Assembly (NCBI GenBank): GCA_046330135.1
Contig: JAXLTI010000004.1
Location: 1,178,001 to 1,242,000, forward strand
From: CAYYFX01 sp046330135
GTDB taxonomy: Bacteria > ARS69
Direction: 5' to 3'
DNA: 64,000 nucleotides
Shown here: one piece after another, positions 16,534-24,776 of the stretch
Position numbering within the stretch: position 1 is the stretch's first letter
How the letters are laid out: each line of letters begins with the position of its first letter
Notes under the pieces: model-generated
What the model saw: the letters and a program-made list of their open reading frames with translations, nothing else
Database searches by the model: none
What the model was told of the DNA's origin: nothing
Made by a program: the position numbers and the translations under genes

Positions 16534-17588
16534 CCGAGGCTGCGCGGCTTCGAGCGCGATCCACGGCGCGAGGGCTTCGCATTCCGACCGTCGTCGCCGC
16601 CGCCGCGGCGGCCTGGCTCCTCGTCTTCGTCGCCCTCGGGTCGATCTCCGCGTGGATCGCCCGCGATCTCCTGCGCCTGTCTCCGGCCACCCGCGTCGGC
16701 CGGGCGGTCGAGTTCTTCGTCTTCGAGGCGCCGAAGGTCCTGCTGCTGCTCGTGGCCGTCGTCTTCGCCGTGGGCATCGTGCGCTCGTTCTTCAGCCCGG
16801 AGCGGACCCGCGCCATCCTCGCGGGGAGGGGGCGCTCGCTCGGCAACGTGCTGGCGGCCGCGTTGGGCACCGTCACACCCTTCTGCTCGTGCTCGGCCGT
16901 TCCCCTGTTCATCGGATTCCTCACGGCGGGCGTGCCGCTCGGCGTGACGTTTTCATTCCTCGTGGCGGCGCCCATGGTGAACGAGGTCGCGCTCGCGCTG
17001 CTCTTCGCGATGTTCGGCTGGCGGGTGGCGGCGCTCTACCTTTCCACGGGTCTCGGCGTCGCGATCGTCGCGGGGTGGGTCCTCGGGCGGCTGCACATGG
17101 AGCGCCACGTGGAACCGTGGGTGTACGGGTCCGCGCCGGCCGCCGCCTCCGCAGCTCCGCGGGGCGGGTTGCTCGCGGAGCAGCCCGTGCTCGCGGGGTG
17201 GGCGTCCGTGCGCGAGATCGTGGGGCGGGTCTGGCCCTTCGTGCTCGCCGGAATCGCGGTGGGCGCAGCGATCCACGGATACGTGCCCGAGGGATTCCTC
17301 GCGTCGATCATGGGCAAGGCCGCGTGGTGGTCGGTGCCGCTGGCCGTGATCATCGGCGTGCCGATGTACTCGAACGCCGCCGGGATCATCCCCGTGGTGC
17401 ATGCGCTCCTCGAGAAGGGCGCGGCGCTCGGGACGGTGCTGGCGTTCATGATGTCGGTGATCGCCCTGTCCCTGCCCGAGACGATCATCCTGCGCAAGGT
17501 CCTGAAGCCGAGGCTGATCGGCGTGTTCGTCGGCGTCGTCGCGGCCGGCATCGTCGGCGTCGGCTTCCTGTTCAACTGGCTGATCTGA
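16530..17588 (+). CDS. ArsP-like / DUF318-type permease
   Basis: The 352-residue product has eight predicted helices and the signature TPFCSCSAVPLF with C119 and C121, typical of COG0701 permeases, including ArsP, which exports trivalent methyl and aromatic arsenicals. A second half repeats the fold with IIGVPMYSNAAGIIPV. ArsP proper uses conserved cysteines for As(III) binding, so the CxC is consistent with that role. Position within an ars operon supports an organoarsenical or arsenite substrate; other members of the family have unknown cargo. Confidence 0.8.
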   Translation: MTEAARLRARSTARGLRIPTVVAAAAAAWLLVFVALGSISAWIARDLLRLSPATRVGRAVEFFVFEAPKVLLLLVAVVFAVGIVRSFFSPERTRAILAGRGRSLGNVLAAALGTVTPFCSCSAVPLFIGFLTAGVPLGVTFSFLVAAPMVNEVALALLFAMFGWRVAALYLSTGLGVAIVAGWVLGRLHMERHVEPWVYGSAPAAASAAPRGGLLAEQPVLAGWASVREIVGRVWPFVLAGIAVGAAIHGYVPEGFLASIMGKAAWWSVPLAVIIGVPMYSNAAGIIPVVHALLEKGAALGTVLAFMMSVIALSLPETIILRKVLKPRLIGVFVGVVAAGIVGVGFLFNWLI

Positions 17589-17631
17589 GCGGCCGGGAGA
17601 CGCGCTGCGGCCCTCGGAAGGAGGATCGATC

Positions 17632-17862
17632 GTGAGAGTCGAGATTCTGGGAAGCGGCTGCCGCAAGTGCGAGGCGCTCTACGAGCAGACGAAGCGCGCG
17701 GCGGCGGAGCTGGGCCTCGAGTGCACCCTGGAGAAGGTCACGGACGTCGAGGCGATCGTGGGTCGCGGCGTGATGGCCACGCCCGCGCTCGTCGTCGACG
17801 GGAAGGTGAAGGTCGCCGGCCGCGTTCCCTCGACGTCGCAGATCAAGGAGATGTTGTCGTGA
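17632..17862 (+). CDS. Small thioredoxin-like redox protein (ArsE-like)
   Basis: The GTG at 17632 follows GGAGG. The 76-residue protein has the G-S-G-C10-R-K-C13 active site, the cis-proline segment ATPALVVDGKV, and ends with SQIKEML, the pattern of the mini-thioredoxin family common next to COG0701 permeases. It has no signal peptide. Its stop overlaps the next start as GTGA. In the ArsEFG systems described for nitroaromatic arsenical resistance, a small thioredoxin-type protein works with ArsF, so I infer that role. Confidence 0.78.
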   Translation: MRVEILGSGCRKCEALYEQTKRAAAELGLECTLEKVTDVEAIVGRGVMATPALVVDGKVKVAGRVPSTSQIKEMLS

Positions 17863-18389
17863 GCGCGCGCGGAGCGGGTGCGCGTCTCGCGACCGGCCGC
17901 GCGGCGGTGCTGGCCGGGCTCTGCCTCCTCGTGGGCGCCGCCGCCCTCGCCGGCCCCCGGTCGCCGGCGGACCCGGGGACGCCGGTGCACTCCAAGTCGC
18001 CGGCCGAACCGAAGACGACGCCGGAGACGCCGGCCGTCGCCGTTCCCTCCCATCAGGTCACCGCCTACTATTTCTTCATGAACTTCCGCTGCCCATCCTG
18101 CCGGAAGATCGAGGCGTGGTCGCACGAGGCCATCGACGCAGCGTTCGCGAAGGAGCTGAAGGAGGGGCGCCTGGTCTGGCGTCCGGTGAACGTCGAGGAG
18201 AAGGGCAACGAGCACTTCATGAAGGACTACAAGCTGTTCACGAAGTCGCTGGTCATCGTGGACGAGCGCGACGGTCGCGAGGTGCGCTGGAAGAACCTCG
18301 GGAAGGTCTGGGAGCTCCTGCGGACGAAGGACGCCTTCGTAGCCTACGTGCAGAACGAAGTGCGGGGCTACCTGACCGAGACCTCGTGA
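17859..18389 (+). CDS. ArsF-like nitroreductase-subunit family protein, exported
   Basis: The GTG at 17859 overlaps the previous stop. Of 176 residues, 1-32 form a signal peptide or anchor, and 33-65 a Pro/Thr-rich linker. The core starts with VTAYYFFMNFRC78PSC81RKIEAW, a redox CxxC in the ArsF context, then NVEEKGNEHFMKDYKLFTKS and WKNLGKVWELL, which are the family's recognisable later blocks. ArsF proteins are implicated in reducing nitro groups of aromatic arsenicals such as roxarsone. The domain should act in the periplasm. Assignment rests on motif recall, not a search. Confidence 0.7.
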   Translation: MSARGAGARLATGRAAVLAGLCLLVGAAALAGPRSPADPGTPVHSKSPAEPKTTPETPAVAVPSHQVTAYYFFMNFRCPSCRKIEAWSHEAIDAAFAKELKEGRLVWRPVNVEEKGNEHFMKDYKLFTKSLVIVDERDGREVRWKNLGKVWELLRTKDAFVAYVQNEVRGYLTETS

Positions 18390-19075
18390 CGCCCCTGGCC
18401 GCGATCGGCTCGGCGCTCTGGCTGGGGGTCCTGACGGCCCTCAGTCCCTGCCCGCTGATGTCCAACGTCGCGGCGATCTCGTTCCTGGGCCGCGACGTCC
18501 GCAGCCCCCGCCGAGTTCTGGCGGCCGGCGCGTGCTACTCGATCGGACGGGCATTGACCTACGTGGTCATCGCCATGCTCGTGGTCTCGAGCCTTCTCTC
18601 GGTTCCGAGTCTGTCCTTCTTCCTGCAGAACCGCATGAACGAGATCCTGGGTCCGCTCCTCGTGGTCGTCGGCATTGCGATTCTCCTCGCCCCGCGCTTC
18701 GTTTCGCCGACCTGGCGCGTGGGCGAGGGGTTGGCACGGCGCGTGGCGGGCCACGGCGCGCTGGGCGCGACCGCGCTCGGCGTTCTCTTCGCGCTCTCGT
18801 TCTGCCCCGTTTCGGCGGGCCTCTTCTTCGGCGGCCTCGTGCCGCTCGCGATCGGCGCGGGCTCGCGTGTGGTCCTGCCGGCGGCCTTCGGACTCGGCAC
18901 CGCGCTGCCGGTCGTCCTCTTCGCGCTGCTCGTGGCGCTCGCCGCGGGGAAGATCGGACGGGCCTTTCACGCGGCGAGCCGTGTCGAGCGCGTCGCCCGG
19001 CCGGCGACGGGCGTCGTATTCGCCCTCGCCGGCGCGTGGCTGACGCTGCGACACTTCTTCGGCCTCGAAATCTGA
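18386..19075 (+). CDS. ArsG/CcdA-like membrane transporter
   Basis: The GTG at 18386 overlaps the ArsF-like stop as GTGA. The 229-residue protein has six helices and two proline/cysteine segments, ALSPCPLMSNVAAISFLG and FALSFCPVSAGLFFGGL, the inverted-repeat pair typical of the CcdA/DsbD-beta fold. In ArsEFG loci the equivalent protein is regarded as an efflux permease for aminoaryl arsenicals; CcdA relatives instead move electrons to periplasmic thiols. Either role fits beside a periplasmic CxxC protein. It is the last gene of the arsenic operon and converges on the DinB-like gene. Confidence 0.72.
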   Translation: MTPLAAIGSALWLGVLTALSPCPLMSNVAAISFLGRDVRSPRRVLAAGACYSIGRALTYVVIAMLVVSSLLSVPSLSFFLQNRMNEILGPLLVVVGIAILLAPRFVSPTWRVGEGLARRVAGHGALGATALGVLFALSFCPVSAGLFFGGLVPLAIGAGSRVVLPAAFGLGTALPVVLFALLVALAAGKIGRAFHAASRVERVARPATGVVFALAGAWLTLRHFFGLEI

Positions 19076-19082
19076 GGCGCGC

Positions 19083-19598
19083 TCACTTCACCGCGCCGGG
19101 CTTCCCGCACAGCCTACGCAGGACGCCGAGCTGCCCCACGTGGTAGCCGTCGTGGAACGAGAACGCGGCGATCATGTCGCCCACGCTGTCCACGCCGAAC
19201 GGGTTCCTGTCGGCCGGCAAGGGCGCGGCGAGCCGCTCCGGCGTGAGCGACGCGAGCCCCGCGCGGAGGCGCTCTTGCGACGTGTCCAGCGCCGCCACGA
19301 TGCGGTCCCAGGCCAGAGCCTTCGCGGGATCGGTGAGCGGAGGCGCGCCGCGCTTGTAGGTCTCGTTCTCGGCCGGCGTCAGCACGGGCGTCTGCCCGAG
19401 GAGTCCCAGGAGATTGTCGCGGGTGGCGACGACGTGCCCGCCGACCCAGTTGATGCAGTTCGCGGTCGGCTGCGGGATGCGCAGGCTCTCCGCATGCGTG
19501 ACGCCTTCGGTATTGCGCCGGAACACGCCGTACGTGAACTCGAAGAGGGTTCCGAGCGTCTTCGCGCTCACGGGAACGGCCGTCGTCTGCGTGGTCAT
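19083..19598 (-). CDS. DinB-superfamily protein
   Basis: The 171-residue protein begins at the ATG at 19598 that overlaps the MarR stop (ATGA). It has the four-helix-bundle pattern of DinB/YfiT proteins, with metal-ligand histidines in NWVGGHVVATRDNLLG (near residue 54) and in FHDGYHVGQLGVLRR near the C-terminus. These proteins often act as thiol-dependent S-transferases or have unknown roles in stress. Coupling to a MarR regulator suggests induction by a small toxic ligand. Its C-terminus lies eight bases from the end of the arsenic operon on the other strand. Confidence 0.78.
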   Translation of the reverse strand: MTTQTTAVPVSAKTLGTLFEFTYGVFRRNTEGVTHAESLRIPQPTANCINWVGGHVVATRDNLLGLLGQTPVLTPAENETYKRGAPPLTDPAKALAWDRIVAALDTSQERLRAGLASLTPERLAAPLPADRNPFGVDSVGDMIAAFSFHDGYHVGQLGVLRRLCGKPGAVK

Positions 19599-20041
19599 CT
19601 CGGCTCCTTTCGCTTGGTTCGCACTTCGACTTCCGTGGCTTTCGCGATTCCCTCGAGGACCCGCTGGAAGCCGCGCAAGTCCTCGTCGTCGATCTCCGAA
19701 CGAATCCGGCCCTCGAGATCCTCGACGTGCCGCTGCACCTGGTCGGCGAGACGCCGACCTTCCTCCGTCACGTGCACGAGCACCGAGCGCCGATCGTGAG
19801 GATGCGGCTCGCGGCGAACGAGCCCGCGGCGCTCGAGTCGATCGAGGAGGCTCGTGAGCGTCGACTTCTTGAAGCCGAACACGCGGACGAGCTCCGAGAT
19901 GGGAGCGGGCGAGTAGCTCCGGAGGAACGAGAGCAGATGTCCCTCCGGATTCTGCAGACCGAGCTCCGACACGTGACCGGCGAGGAAGATCCCGATCTGG
20001 CGCGTGGCGCGATGCAGGGGAGAGAGGAAGAGAAGGGGCAT
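19595..20041 (-). CDS. MarR-family transcriptional regulator
   Basis: The 148-residue protein has a central winged helix: PISELVRVFGFKKSTLTSLLDRLERRGLV with the D-x-R wing sequence DRRSVLVHVTEEG, then a long C-terminal dimerisation helix. GGAGG precedes the ATG. It heads a two-gene operon with the DinB-like protein. Two tandem palindromic sites lie just upstream (20053-20084), so self-repression is very likely. Confidence 0.9.
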   Translation of the reverse strand: MPLLFLSPLHRATRQIGIFLAGHVSELGLQNPEGHLLSFLRSYSPAPISELVRVFGFKKSTLTSLLDRLERRGLVRREPHPHDRRSVLVHVTEEGRRLADQVQRHVEDLEGRIRSEIDDEDLRGFQRVLEGIAKATEVEVRTKRKEPR

Positions 20042-20052
20042 GGCGCCTCCAG

Positions 20053-20084
20053 ATAGTCCGAAATCGGATAGTACGATATCGGAT
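20053..20084. promoter_or_regulatory. Tandem operator for the MarR-family regulator
   Basis: ATAGTCCGAAATCGGAT (20053-20069) and ATAGTACGATATCGGAT (20068-20084) are 17-base direct repeats with two mismatches and a 15-base period. The first contains the perfect palindrome TCCGAAATCGGA. They begin 12 bases from the regulator's start codon in an AT-rich patch. Confidence 0.65.
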
Positions 20085-20227
20085 TATATGCCGGGGCGCA
20101 AGAGGGAATTCCGTGGGCGCGGGGAGCAGCGGCAGGGCGGCGCGCCCCCCTGAGAAGGGGTCCCGGTCAGGATCCGGCAAGATCCGGCGCGATCCAGGCC
20201 GCCCATCAGGCCGCCATCAGGCTGCGT

Positions 20228-20968
20228 TCAGGCCGCGACGATCCGGACCTCGTGGAAGCGCGGCGAGGCGTCGCGCCAGGCCTGCCGGAGCGTCTCGGCG
20301 CTCGTGCAGCGGGCGCGGGGCAGGTCCCGGCAGGGGATCGCCAGGTGAACCGACCGGCGGAAGGGGTACGGCCGGAAGGTGAGCACGTCCGGGCCGATCC
20401 ACTCGGGGACGTGGCGCCGGCCGTCGGGCGAATCCGCGACGCGCTCGAGCGGCAGCCAGTCCGGCGGGTTGCCGGACTCCGGCCCGCACAGGCAGGCGAA
20501 GAGCGAGAGGTCGTCGAAGTGGCGCAGGAGCGCCGCCTCCGCGGCGAGCCGCGGGTCGCCCGCGTCGAGGCCGAAGCCCGCCGCGATCCGCTCGCGACGT
20601 TCCTCCTCGTTCTGCCGGAACTCCTCGCCCTCGGGCTCGTCCACGAAGCGCGAGAAGTGGATGCTCGCGAGGAGCGTCGCGTAGGCGTCGATCTGCTCGA
20701 GGCGATCCAGGCCGTGCGCGTAGAGCGGCCGGCGGCGGGCACCCTCGAGCGTCTGAAAGGTGACGGGCGCGCGACGCCCTTCGTCCCACACCGGCTCGAC
20801 GTCCTCCTCCGCCCACACGACGTCGTGCCAGGCGATGGCGAAGGCGAGGCGCGGCGCGAGGGCGGCCCCGTCGATGTCGAGCCACTCGAGCGCCATGCGA
20901 CCCGACGCGAGCGAGTGATCGAGCTGCCGCATCAGCCGAAGGGAGTCTCCCCGCTCCAAGACGACCAT
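20228..20968 (-). CDS. DUF3891-family protein
   Basis: I chose the ATG at 20968 because GGGAG lies five bases upstream and family members begin M-[IV]-V; a start at 20998 would add ten residues. The 246-residue protein has the DUF3891 features: an N-terminal LMRQLDHSLASG, an AIAWHDVVWAEEDVEPVWD block with a His-Asp pair, then VTFQTL and a conserved RRHVPEWIGPDVLTFRPYPF near the end. The His/Asp pattern hints at an HD-like metal site, but activity is not established for the family. It stands alone. Confidence 0.7.
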   Translation of the reverse strand: MVVLERGDSLRLMRQLDHSLASGRMALEWLDIDGAALAPRLAFAIAWHDVVWAEEDVEPVWDEGRRAPVTFQTLEGARRRPLYAHGLDRLEQIDAYATLLASIHFSRFVDEPEGEEFRQNEEERRERIAAGFGLDAGDPRLAAEAALLRHFDDLSLFACLCGPESGNPPDWLPLERVADSPDGRRHVPEWIGPDVLTFRPYPFRRSVHLAIPCRDLPRARCTSAETLRQAWRDASPRFHEVRIVAA

Positions 20969-21132
20969 GCGTCTCCCTGCGCTCGTGGCGCCATCCACTC
21001 CGGAGAGCCGGGCGCCACCGCCATCATCCCCGGAGAATCCCCGGGGCGCCGCCTCGATTCCGGAGAATCTCGCTCAACGCCGCGGCATCCCCTAGGATGT
21101 CAGTCGGACCCACCGGTCCGGAAGGGGGTACC

Positions 21133-21336
21133 ATGACGAAGAACATGGGCGGTGTCGACCGCGGTCTGCGCGCGCTCCTCGGGGTGGTCATCCTCGGCGC
21201 CGGTCTCGGCCTCTCGAAGGGTGCTTGGTGGGGTTGGCTCGGACTCATTCCGCTCGCCACGTCGTTCGTCGGCTTCTGCCCGGCGTACGCTCCCTTCCGC
21301 TTCTCGACCTGCAAGAAGGAGAAGCCCGCGAGCTGA
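21133..21336 (+). CDS. DUF2892/YgaP-type small membrane protein
   Basis: The ATG at 21133 follows GAAGGGGG. The 67-residue protein begins MTKNMGGVDRGLRALLG, has two helices (residues about 12-27 and 30-46), and ends in GFCPAYAPFRFSTCKK, the Cys-Pro-x-Tyr and Cys pair typical of this family. In YgaP the same helices are joined to a rhodanese domain, which is missing here, as in many short members. Role unknown. Confidence 0.82.
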   Translation: MTKNMGGVDRGLRALLGVVILGAGLGLSKGAWWGWLGLIPLATSFVGFCPAYAPFRFSTCKKEKPAS

Positions 21337-21388
21337 CCCGAGGCGCCCGGGCTTGCCGAGCCCGGGCGCTCTCGCAGGCGGCGGCCTC

Positions 21389-22120
21389 ATGAGCAAGATC
21401 ACGGCGCCTCCGCCGCTTCGCCGCGGACGGCAGAGCGGACCCCCGCACATGGAGTGGCGCCTGGACGGCGCGGCCGACGCGGGCGACGCGTCCGCGCCGC
21501 TCGTCCTGTGCCTGCACGGCTACGGGATGGACGAGGATCTGTTCGCGGCGCTCCTCCAGAAGCTCTTCGCGCTGCCCATGCGCTTCCTCGTGCCGCGCGC
21601 GCCGCACCCGGTCCGCCTTCACGCAGGGCCCGAAGCCGCGAACGGCGGGAGCTGGTACGCGTACGACGGCATCCAGGAGCACTTCCGCAAGGAGCTCGAG
21701 CGTGTGGAAGGGGAGCTGCTCGATCTCGTACGGGACGCGGAGGCCGAGGCCGGGCTCCACCCGCGAAGCCGCTGGGTGATGGGATTCTCGCAGGGCGGCT
21801 ACTGCGGCGCGTGGCTGGCGATCCGGAACCCGTCCACGTTCTCGGGGCTCATCGTCTCCGGCGCCCGCGTGAAGACGGAGCTTCTCGTCGCCGAGATGGC
21901 GGCCGCGGCGGCGCAGCGCTTCGGCGTCCTGCTCTGCCACGGAGAGAAGGATCGCTCGGTCACGCCCGAAGCCGCGCAGCGCAGCCATGACGCGCTCGCC
22001 GCGGCCGGCGTGGACGTTCAGCTCAAGACGTTCGACGTGGGGCACTCGCTGGGGCGGGGACAGGTCGCCGCGATGGCCGAGTGGCTGACTCGGGCGACGG
22101 GAGCGGACGCGGCGCGGTGA
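21389..22120 (+). CDS. Phospholipase/carboxylesterase-family serine esterase
   Basis: The 243-residue protein has an N-terminal LCLHGYGMDEDLF oxyanion loop, the nucleophile elbow MGFSQGGYCGAW, the acid in GEKDRSVTPE and the base in DVGHSLG. This is the acyl-protein-thioesterase/carboxylesterase fold, with the family's SQGG motif. The start is the ATG at 21389, 52 bases after the previous gene. Its last 98 bases overlap the glycosyltransferase gene on the opposite strand, so the ends of both proteins are encoded by the same DNA. Confidence 0.85.
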   Translation: MSKITAPPPLRRGRQSGPPHMEWRLDGAADAGDASAPLVLCLHGYGMDEDLFAALLQKLFALPMRFLVPRAPHPVRLHAGPEAANGGSWYAYDGIQEHFRKELERVEGELLDLVRDAEAEAGLHPRSRWVMGFSQGGYCGAWLAIRNPSTFSGLIVSGARVKTELLVAEMAAAAAQRFGVLLCHGEKDRSVTPEAAQRSHDALAAAGVDVQLKTFDVGHSLGRGQVAAMAEWLTRATGADAAR

Positions 22121-23294
22121 CGTCGTCCGGTCGACGGACGAGCTCCTCGAAGAGTGCGCGCATGTTCGCCACGAAGGCGTCGCTCGAGAAGAGGCGCTCG
22201 AAGCGTCGACGTCCTGCTTCGCCGAGGCGCGCGGCCAGCTCCGGATCCCGGGCGATGCGCGCGACGCCCGCCGCCAGCGCGGGCGCGTCGCCCGCGGGCG
22301 CGAGGAAGCCCGTGACCTCCCGAGCGACGGCCTCCTTCGTGCCGCCCACGTCGGTCGCCACGACCGGCAGCCCCATCGCCATCGCCTCGCGAACCGCCCC
22401 GGGCAGGCCCTCGGCGCGCGAGGTCTGCACGTACACGTCGAGGCGGGCGAGGAACGCCCACGGATCCTCGATCCAACCGGCCAGCTCCAGACGCTCGCCG
22501 AGGCCGTGGCGATACGCCACCTTGCGCAGCTCGTCGCGGTAGGACGCGTCCTCGGGAAGCGCGTCGCCGCCGATCACGAAGCAGGCGGCGGGAACGTCGC
22601 GCGCGAGCTGCGCGGCCATCTCCACGAAGGTCTGCGGATCCTTGCGCGGCGAGAGGGCGCCGAGAGTCCCGACGACCAGCCGATCGCCCGGCGCGCGACG
22701 TCGCGGCGCGGGCGGCGGCGGGGCCGCGTGTCCCGTGTATACCGCGCGGAGCTTCGGCCGAGCGCGCGAGAGCTGCGCCTTCCGGAAGATCTCCGCCGCC
22801 TGGGCTTCGTACTCGGTGACGATGCGCGCCGCCGCGCCGATCGCGACGTCGTTCAGGACGCGCACCACACCCGTCGAGCGCTGGCCGAGCCAGACGTTCC
22901 ACACGAGCGGCACCCGTGCGCGCCGGCACGCGGCGGCCACCGTGAGCATCGTGCGGAGATTCGTGGCCCACACGGCCGCCGGCTGCATCTCGGCGAGAAG
23001 CGCTGCGAACGACCCGTCGTAGGCCAGGAGGCCGCCGGCCGCGCGGAGCGCGCCCAGAGCCGACGGGCGCGCGAGCTCCCCGCCGAACACGTCGAGGCTG
23101 CGGGGAAGCGAGAGGACTCGCACCGCCACGCCGTCCGCGGCCACCGCCCGCGTGAGGTCGCTCTCCCGCTGCGTCACGAGGCAGGGCTCGATCACGCCGC
23201 CGCGCAGCCCTGCGAGGAGCGTGCGGATCATGCGCGGCCCGCCGGTCAGGCGATCGCCCTGCGTGGTGTGCACGAAGAGGACGCGCGCGCTCAT
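22023..23294 (-). CDS. GT4-type glycosyltransferase
   Basis: The 423-residue protein is a GT-B enzyme. It opens VLFVHTTQGDRLTGGPRMIRTL, and the C-terminal half holds VVGTLGALSPRKDPQTFVE and the E-x7-E motif in EGLPGAVREAMAMG followed by VVATDVGG. A proline/arginine-rich tail of about 30 residues follows the fold, and this is the part that overlaps the esterase gene. The ATG at 23294 overlaps the polymerase stop as ATGA. It is the third gene of the Wzz/polymerase/transferase operon and probably adds a sugar to the exported polysaccharide. Confidence 0.87.
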   Translation of the reverse strand: MSARVLFVHTTQGDRLTGGPRMIRTLLAGLRGGVIEPCLVTQRESDLTRAVAADGVAVRVLSLPRSLDVFGGELARPSALGALRAAGGLLAYDGSFAALLAEMQPAAVWATNLRTMLTVAAACRRARVPLVWNVWLGQRSTGVVRVLNDVAIGAAARIVTEYEAQAAEIFRKAQLSRARPKLRAVYTGHAAPPPPAPRRRAPGDRLVVGTLGALSPRKDPQTFVEMAAQLARDVPAACFVIGGDALPEDASYRDELRKVAYRHGLGERLELAGWIEDPWAFLARLDVYVQTSRAEGLPGAVREAMAMGLPVVATDVGGTKEAVAREVTGFLAPAGDAPALAAGVARIARDPELAARLGEAGRRRFERLFSSDAFVANMRALFEELVRRPDDVTAPRPLPSPESATRPSRRPVPAPASAPRRTS

Positions 23295-24763
23295 CGCGAC
23301 GTCGCTTCCCGCGGACGGGTGCCGCCGTGCGGGCGCCCGGCGCGGACGAGGAGGCTTCCGAGGAAGATCGGCACGATGCGCATCGCCCAGGTGGAGCCCA
23401 CCTGGAAGAAGGAGCCGCGCGTCACCATGCCCACGAACACCAGCGTGGCGCCGAGGAAGAGCGCGAGGAAGGGATGCCGCCTCTCGCGCTTCGAGTACGT
23501 CCACGCGACGCGTACGAGCGCGCCGAACAGCGCCATGCCCACCACCACGCCCGCGAACTGGAAGTTGAAGTACAGCTCGCCGATCGTCCCGGGCGGCGCG
23601 CCGCCCATCGCCCAGCCGTAGATCTTCTCCGCGAGGATCGAGTCGATGCCCTTCGGCTTTCCCGGCCACAGCCCGCGCGGGACGAAGTTCACGAAGAAGT
23701 GCAGATACGAGCTGCCGAGGAGGAAGGGCAGGCGGTCCGGCGTGTACCAGAGGACGCTCAGCAGGTTGTCCATCATGTCGAAGTTGCGCCCGCCGAGCAC
23801 GCCGTCGTAGACCGCGGTGGCGCTCCCCACCGAGATCTCCTTCGCCTCGCTCGCGCGAAAGCCGTGGTGCGTGAGGTTCCGGTACTGGTCGTAGACCGAG
23901 AAGAGGAAGAGACCGGACGCCACGACGATCGCGAGCGTGCGAAGGCGCGGCGGCCGGAGCATCGCGGCGCGCACGACGAGCATCATGAACAGCACTTCCA
24001 TCGCCCAGGCACGGCTGCCGAGCAGCCCGACCGCCACCATCACGGCGAGCGCGTGGATCGCGAGCGAGAAGCGGCGCAGGCGACCGGCGCGCCCGCGCAG
24101 GTGACCCACGTACCGGAAGAGCAGACCCAGCTCCAGGAAGCGGATCCCGAAGAAGTAGAGATGCATGCCGGCCGACAGCTCGCTGCGCAGCTCCATGTTG
24201 GTGGCGAGGAAGATCAGCCCGCCCGCCGCGTGCGCGTACGCGGCGTAGGACGCGGCGCCGATCGTCGTGAAGAGGAGCGAGAGCGCGCGCACGCGACGCA
24301 CGGACCAGCGCGAGCGCGGCACCGGGAGGCGCGCGCCGAGGGAGGCGGCCTGCGGCGACGCGTACCCGAGGTAGAACCCGCACACGCCGAGGATCACCAC
24401 GAGGAGCCCGCGCGCGAGGAGATCGAGCGCGGTCGGGCGGTCCACGAGGATGTGATACAGGTTCAGCTTCTCGTGCCACACGAGATGCATCGAGCGGAGG
24501 AAGTACCCGAAGAAGCAGAACGCCGTGAAGATCACGAGCGGGTGGAAGGCCGTCCAGCGTCCCTCGAGAGCGGCCACCACGTGCGGCAGGAAGAGGAGCA
24601 GCCCGAGCACGGCGAGCAGCGGGACCACGGGTCCCGCGTCGGTGCGGGTGGACAGGGCGGCCAGGAGCGCCAGCAACGCGCCCGCGCCGGCGACACCGAG
24701 GCGGGCGGCGCGCGGGGCGCGCACGTCGCGCGGAGCGGCGAGGGGTGCGGCGGATCCGCTCAT
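23291..24763 (-). CDS. O-antigen/exopolysaccharide polymerase-like membrane protein
   Basis: The 490-residue protein has about twelve hydrophobic segments and a large extracytoplasmic loop near residues 280-360 (NFDMMDNLLSVLWYTPDR, then SYLHFFVNFVPRGLWPGKPKG). The arginine in FVPRGLWPGKP and the following loop are typical of oligosaccharide repeat-unit polymerases. Sequence conservation in this class is low, so the call depends on topology and on its place between a Wzz-like chain-length protein and a GT4 enzyme. The start is 13 bases after the Wzz-like stop. Confidence 0.72.
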   Translation of the reverse strand: MSGSAAPLAAPRDVRAPRAARLGVAGAGALLALLAALSTRTDAGPVVPLLAVLGLLLFLPHVVAALEGRWTAFHPLVIFTAFCFFGYFLRSMHLVWHEKLNLYHILVDRPTALDLLARGLLVVILGVCGFYLGYASPQAASLGARLPVPRSRWSVRRVRALSLLFTTIGAASYAAYAHAAGGLIFLATNMELRSELSAGMHLYFFGIRFLELGLLFRYVGHLRGRAGRLRRFSLAIHALAVMVAVGLLGSRAWAMEVLFMMLVVRAAMLRPPRLRTLAIVVASGLFLFSVYDQYRNLTHHGFRASEAKEISVGSATAVYDGVLGGRNFDMMDNLLSVLWYTPDRLPFLLGSSYLHFFVNFVPRGLWPGKPKGIDSILAEKIYGWAMGGAPPGTIGELYFNFQFAGVVVGMALFGALVRVAWTYSKRERRHPFLALFLGATLVFVGMVTRGSFFQVGSTWAMRIVPIFLGSLLVRAGRPHGGTRPREATSR

Positions 24764-24776
24764 CGCGGCGCCGACG

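Noticed and set aside
20150..20232. Repeated CAGG/ATCCGG units after the MarR promoter
   Set aside because: The units are 6-10 bases, irregular and imperfect, with no constant spacing, so neither a CRISPR array nor a defined satellite.
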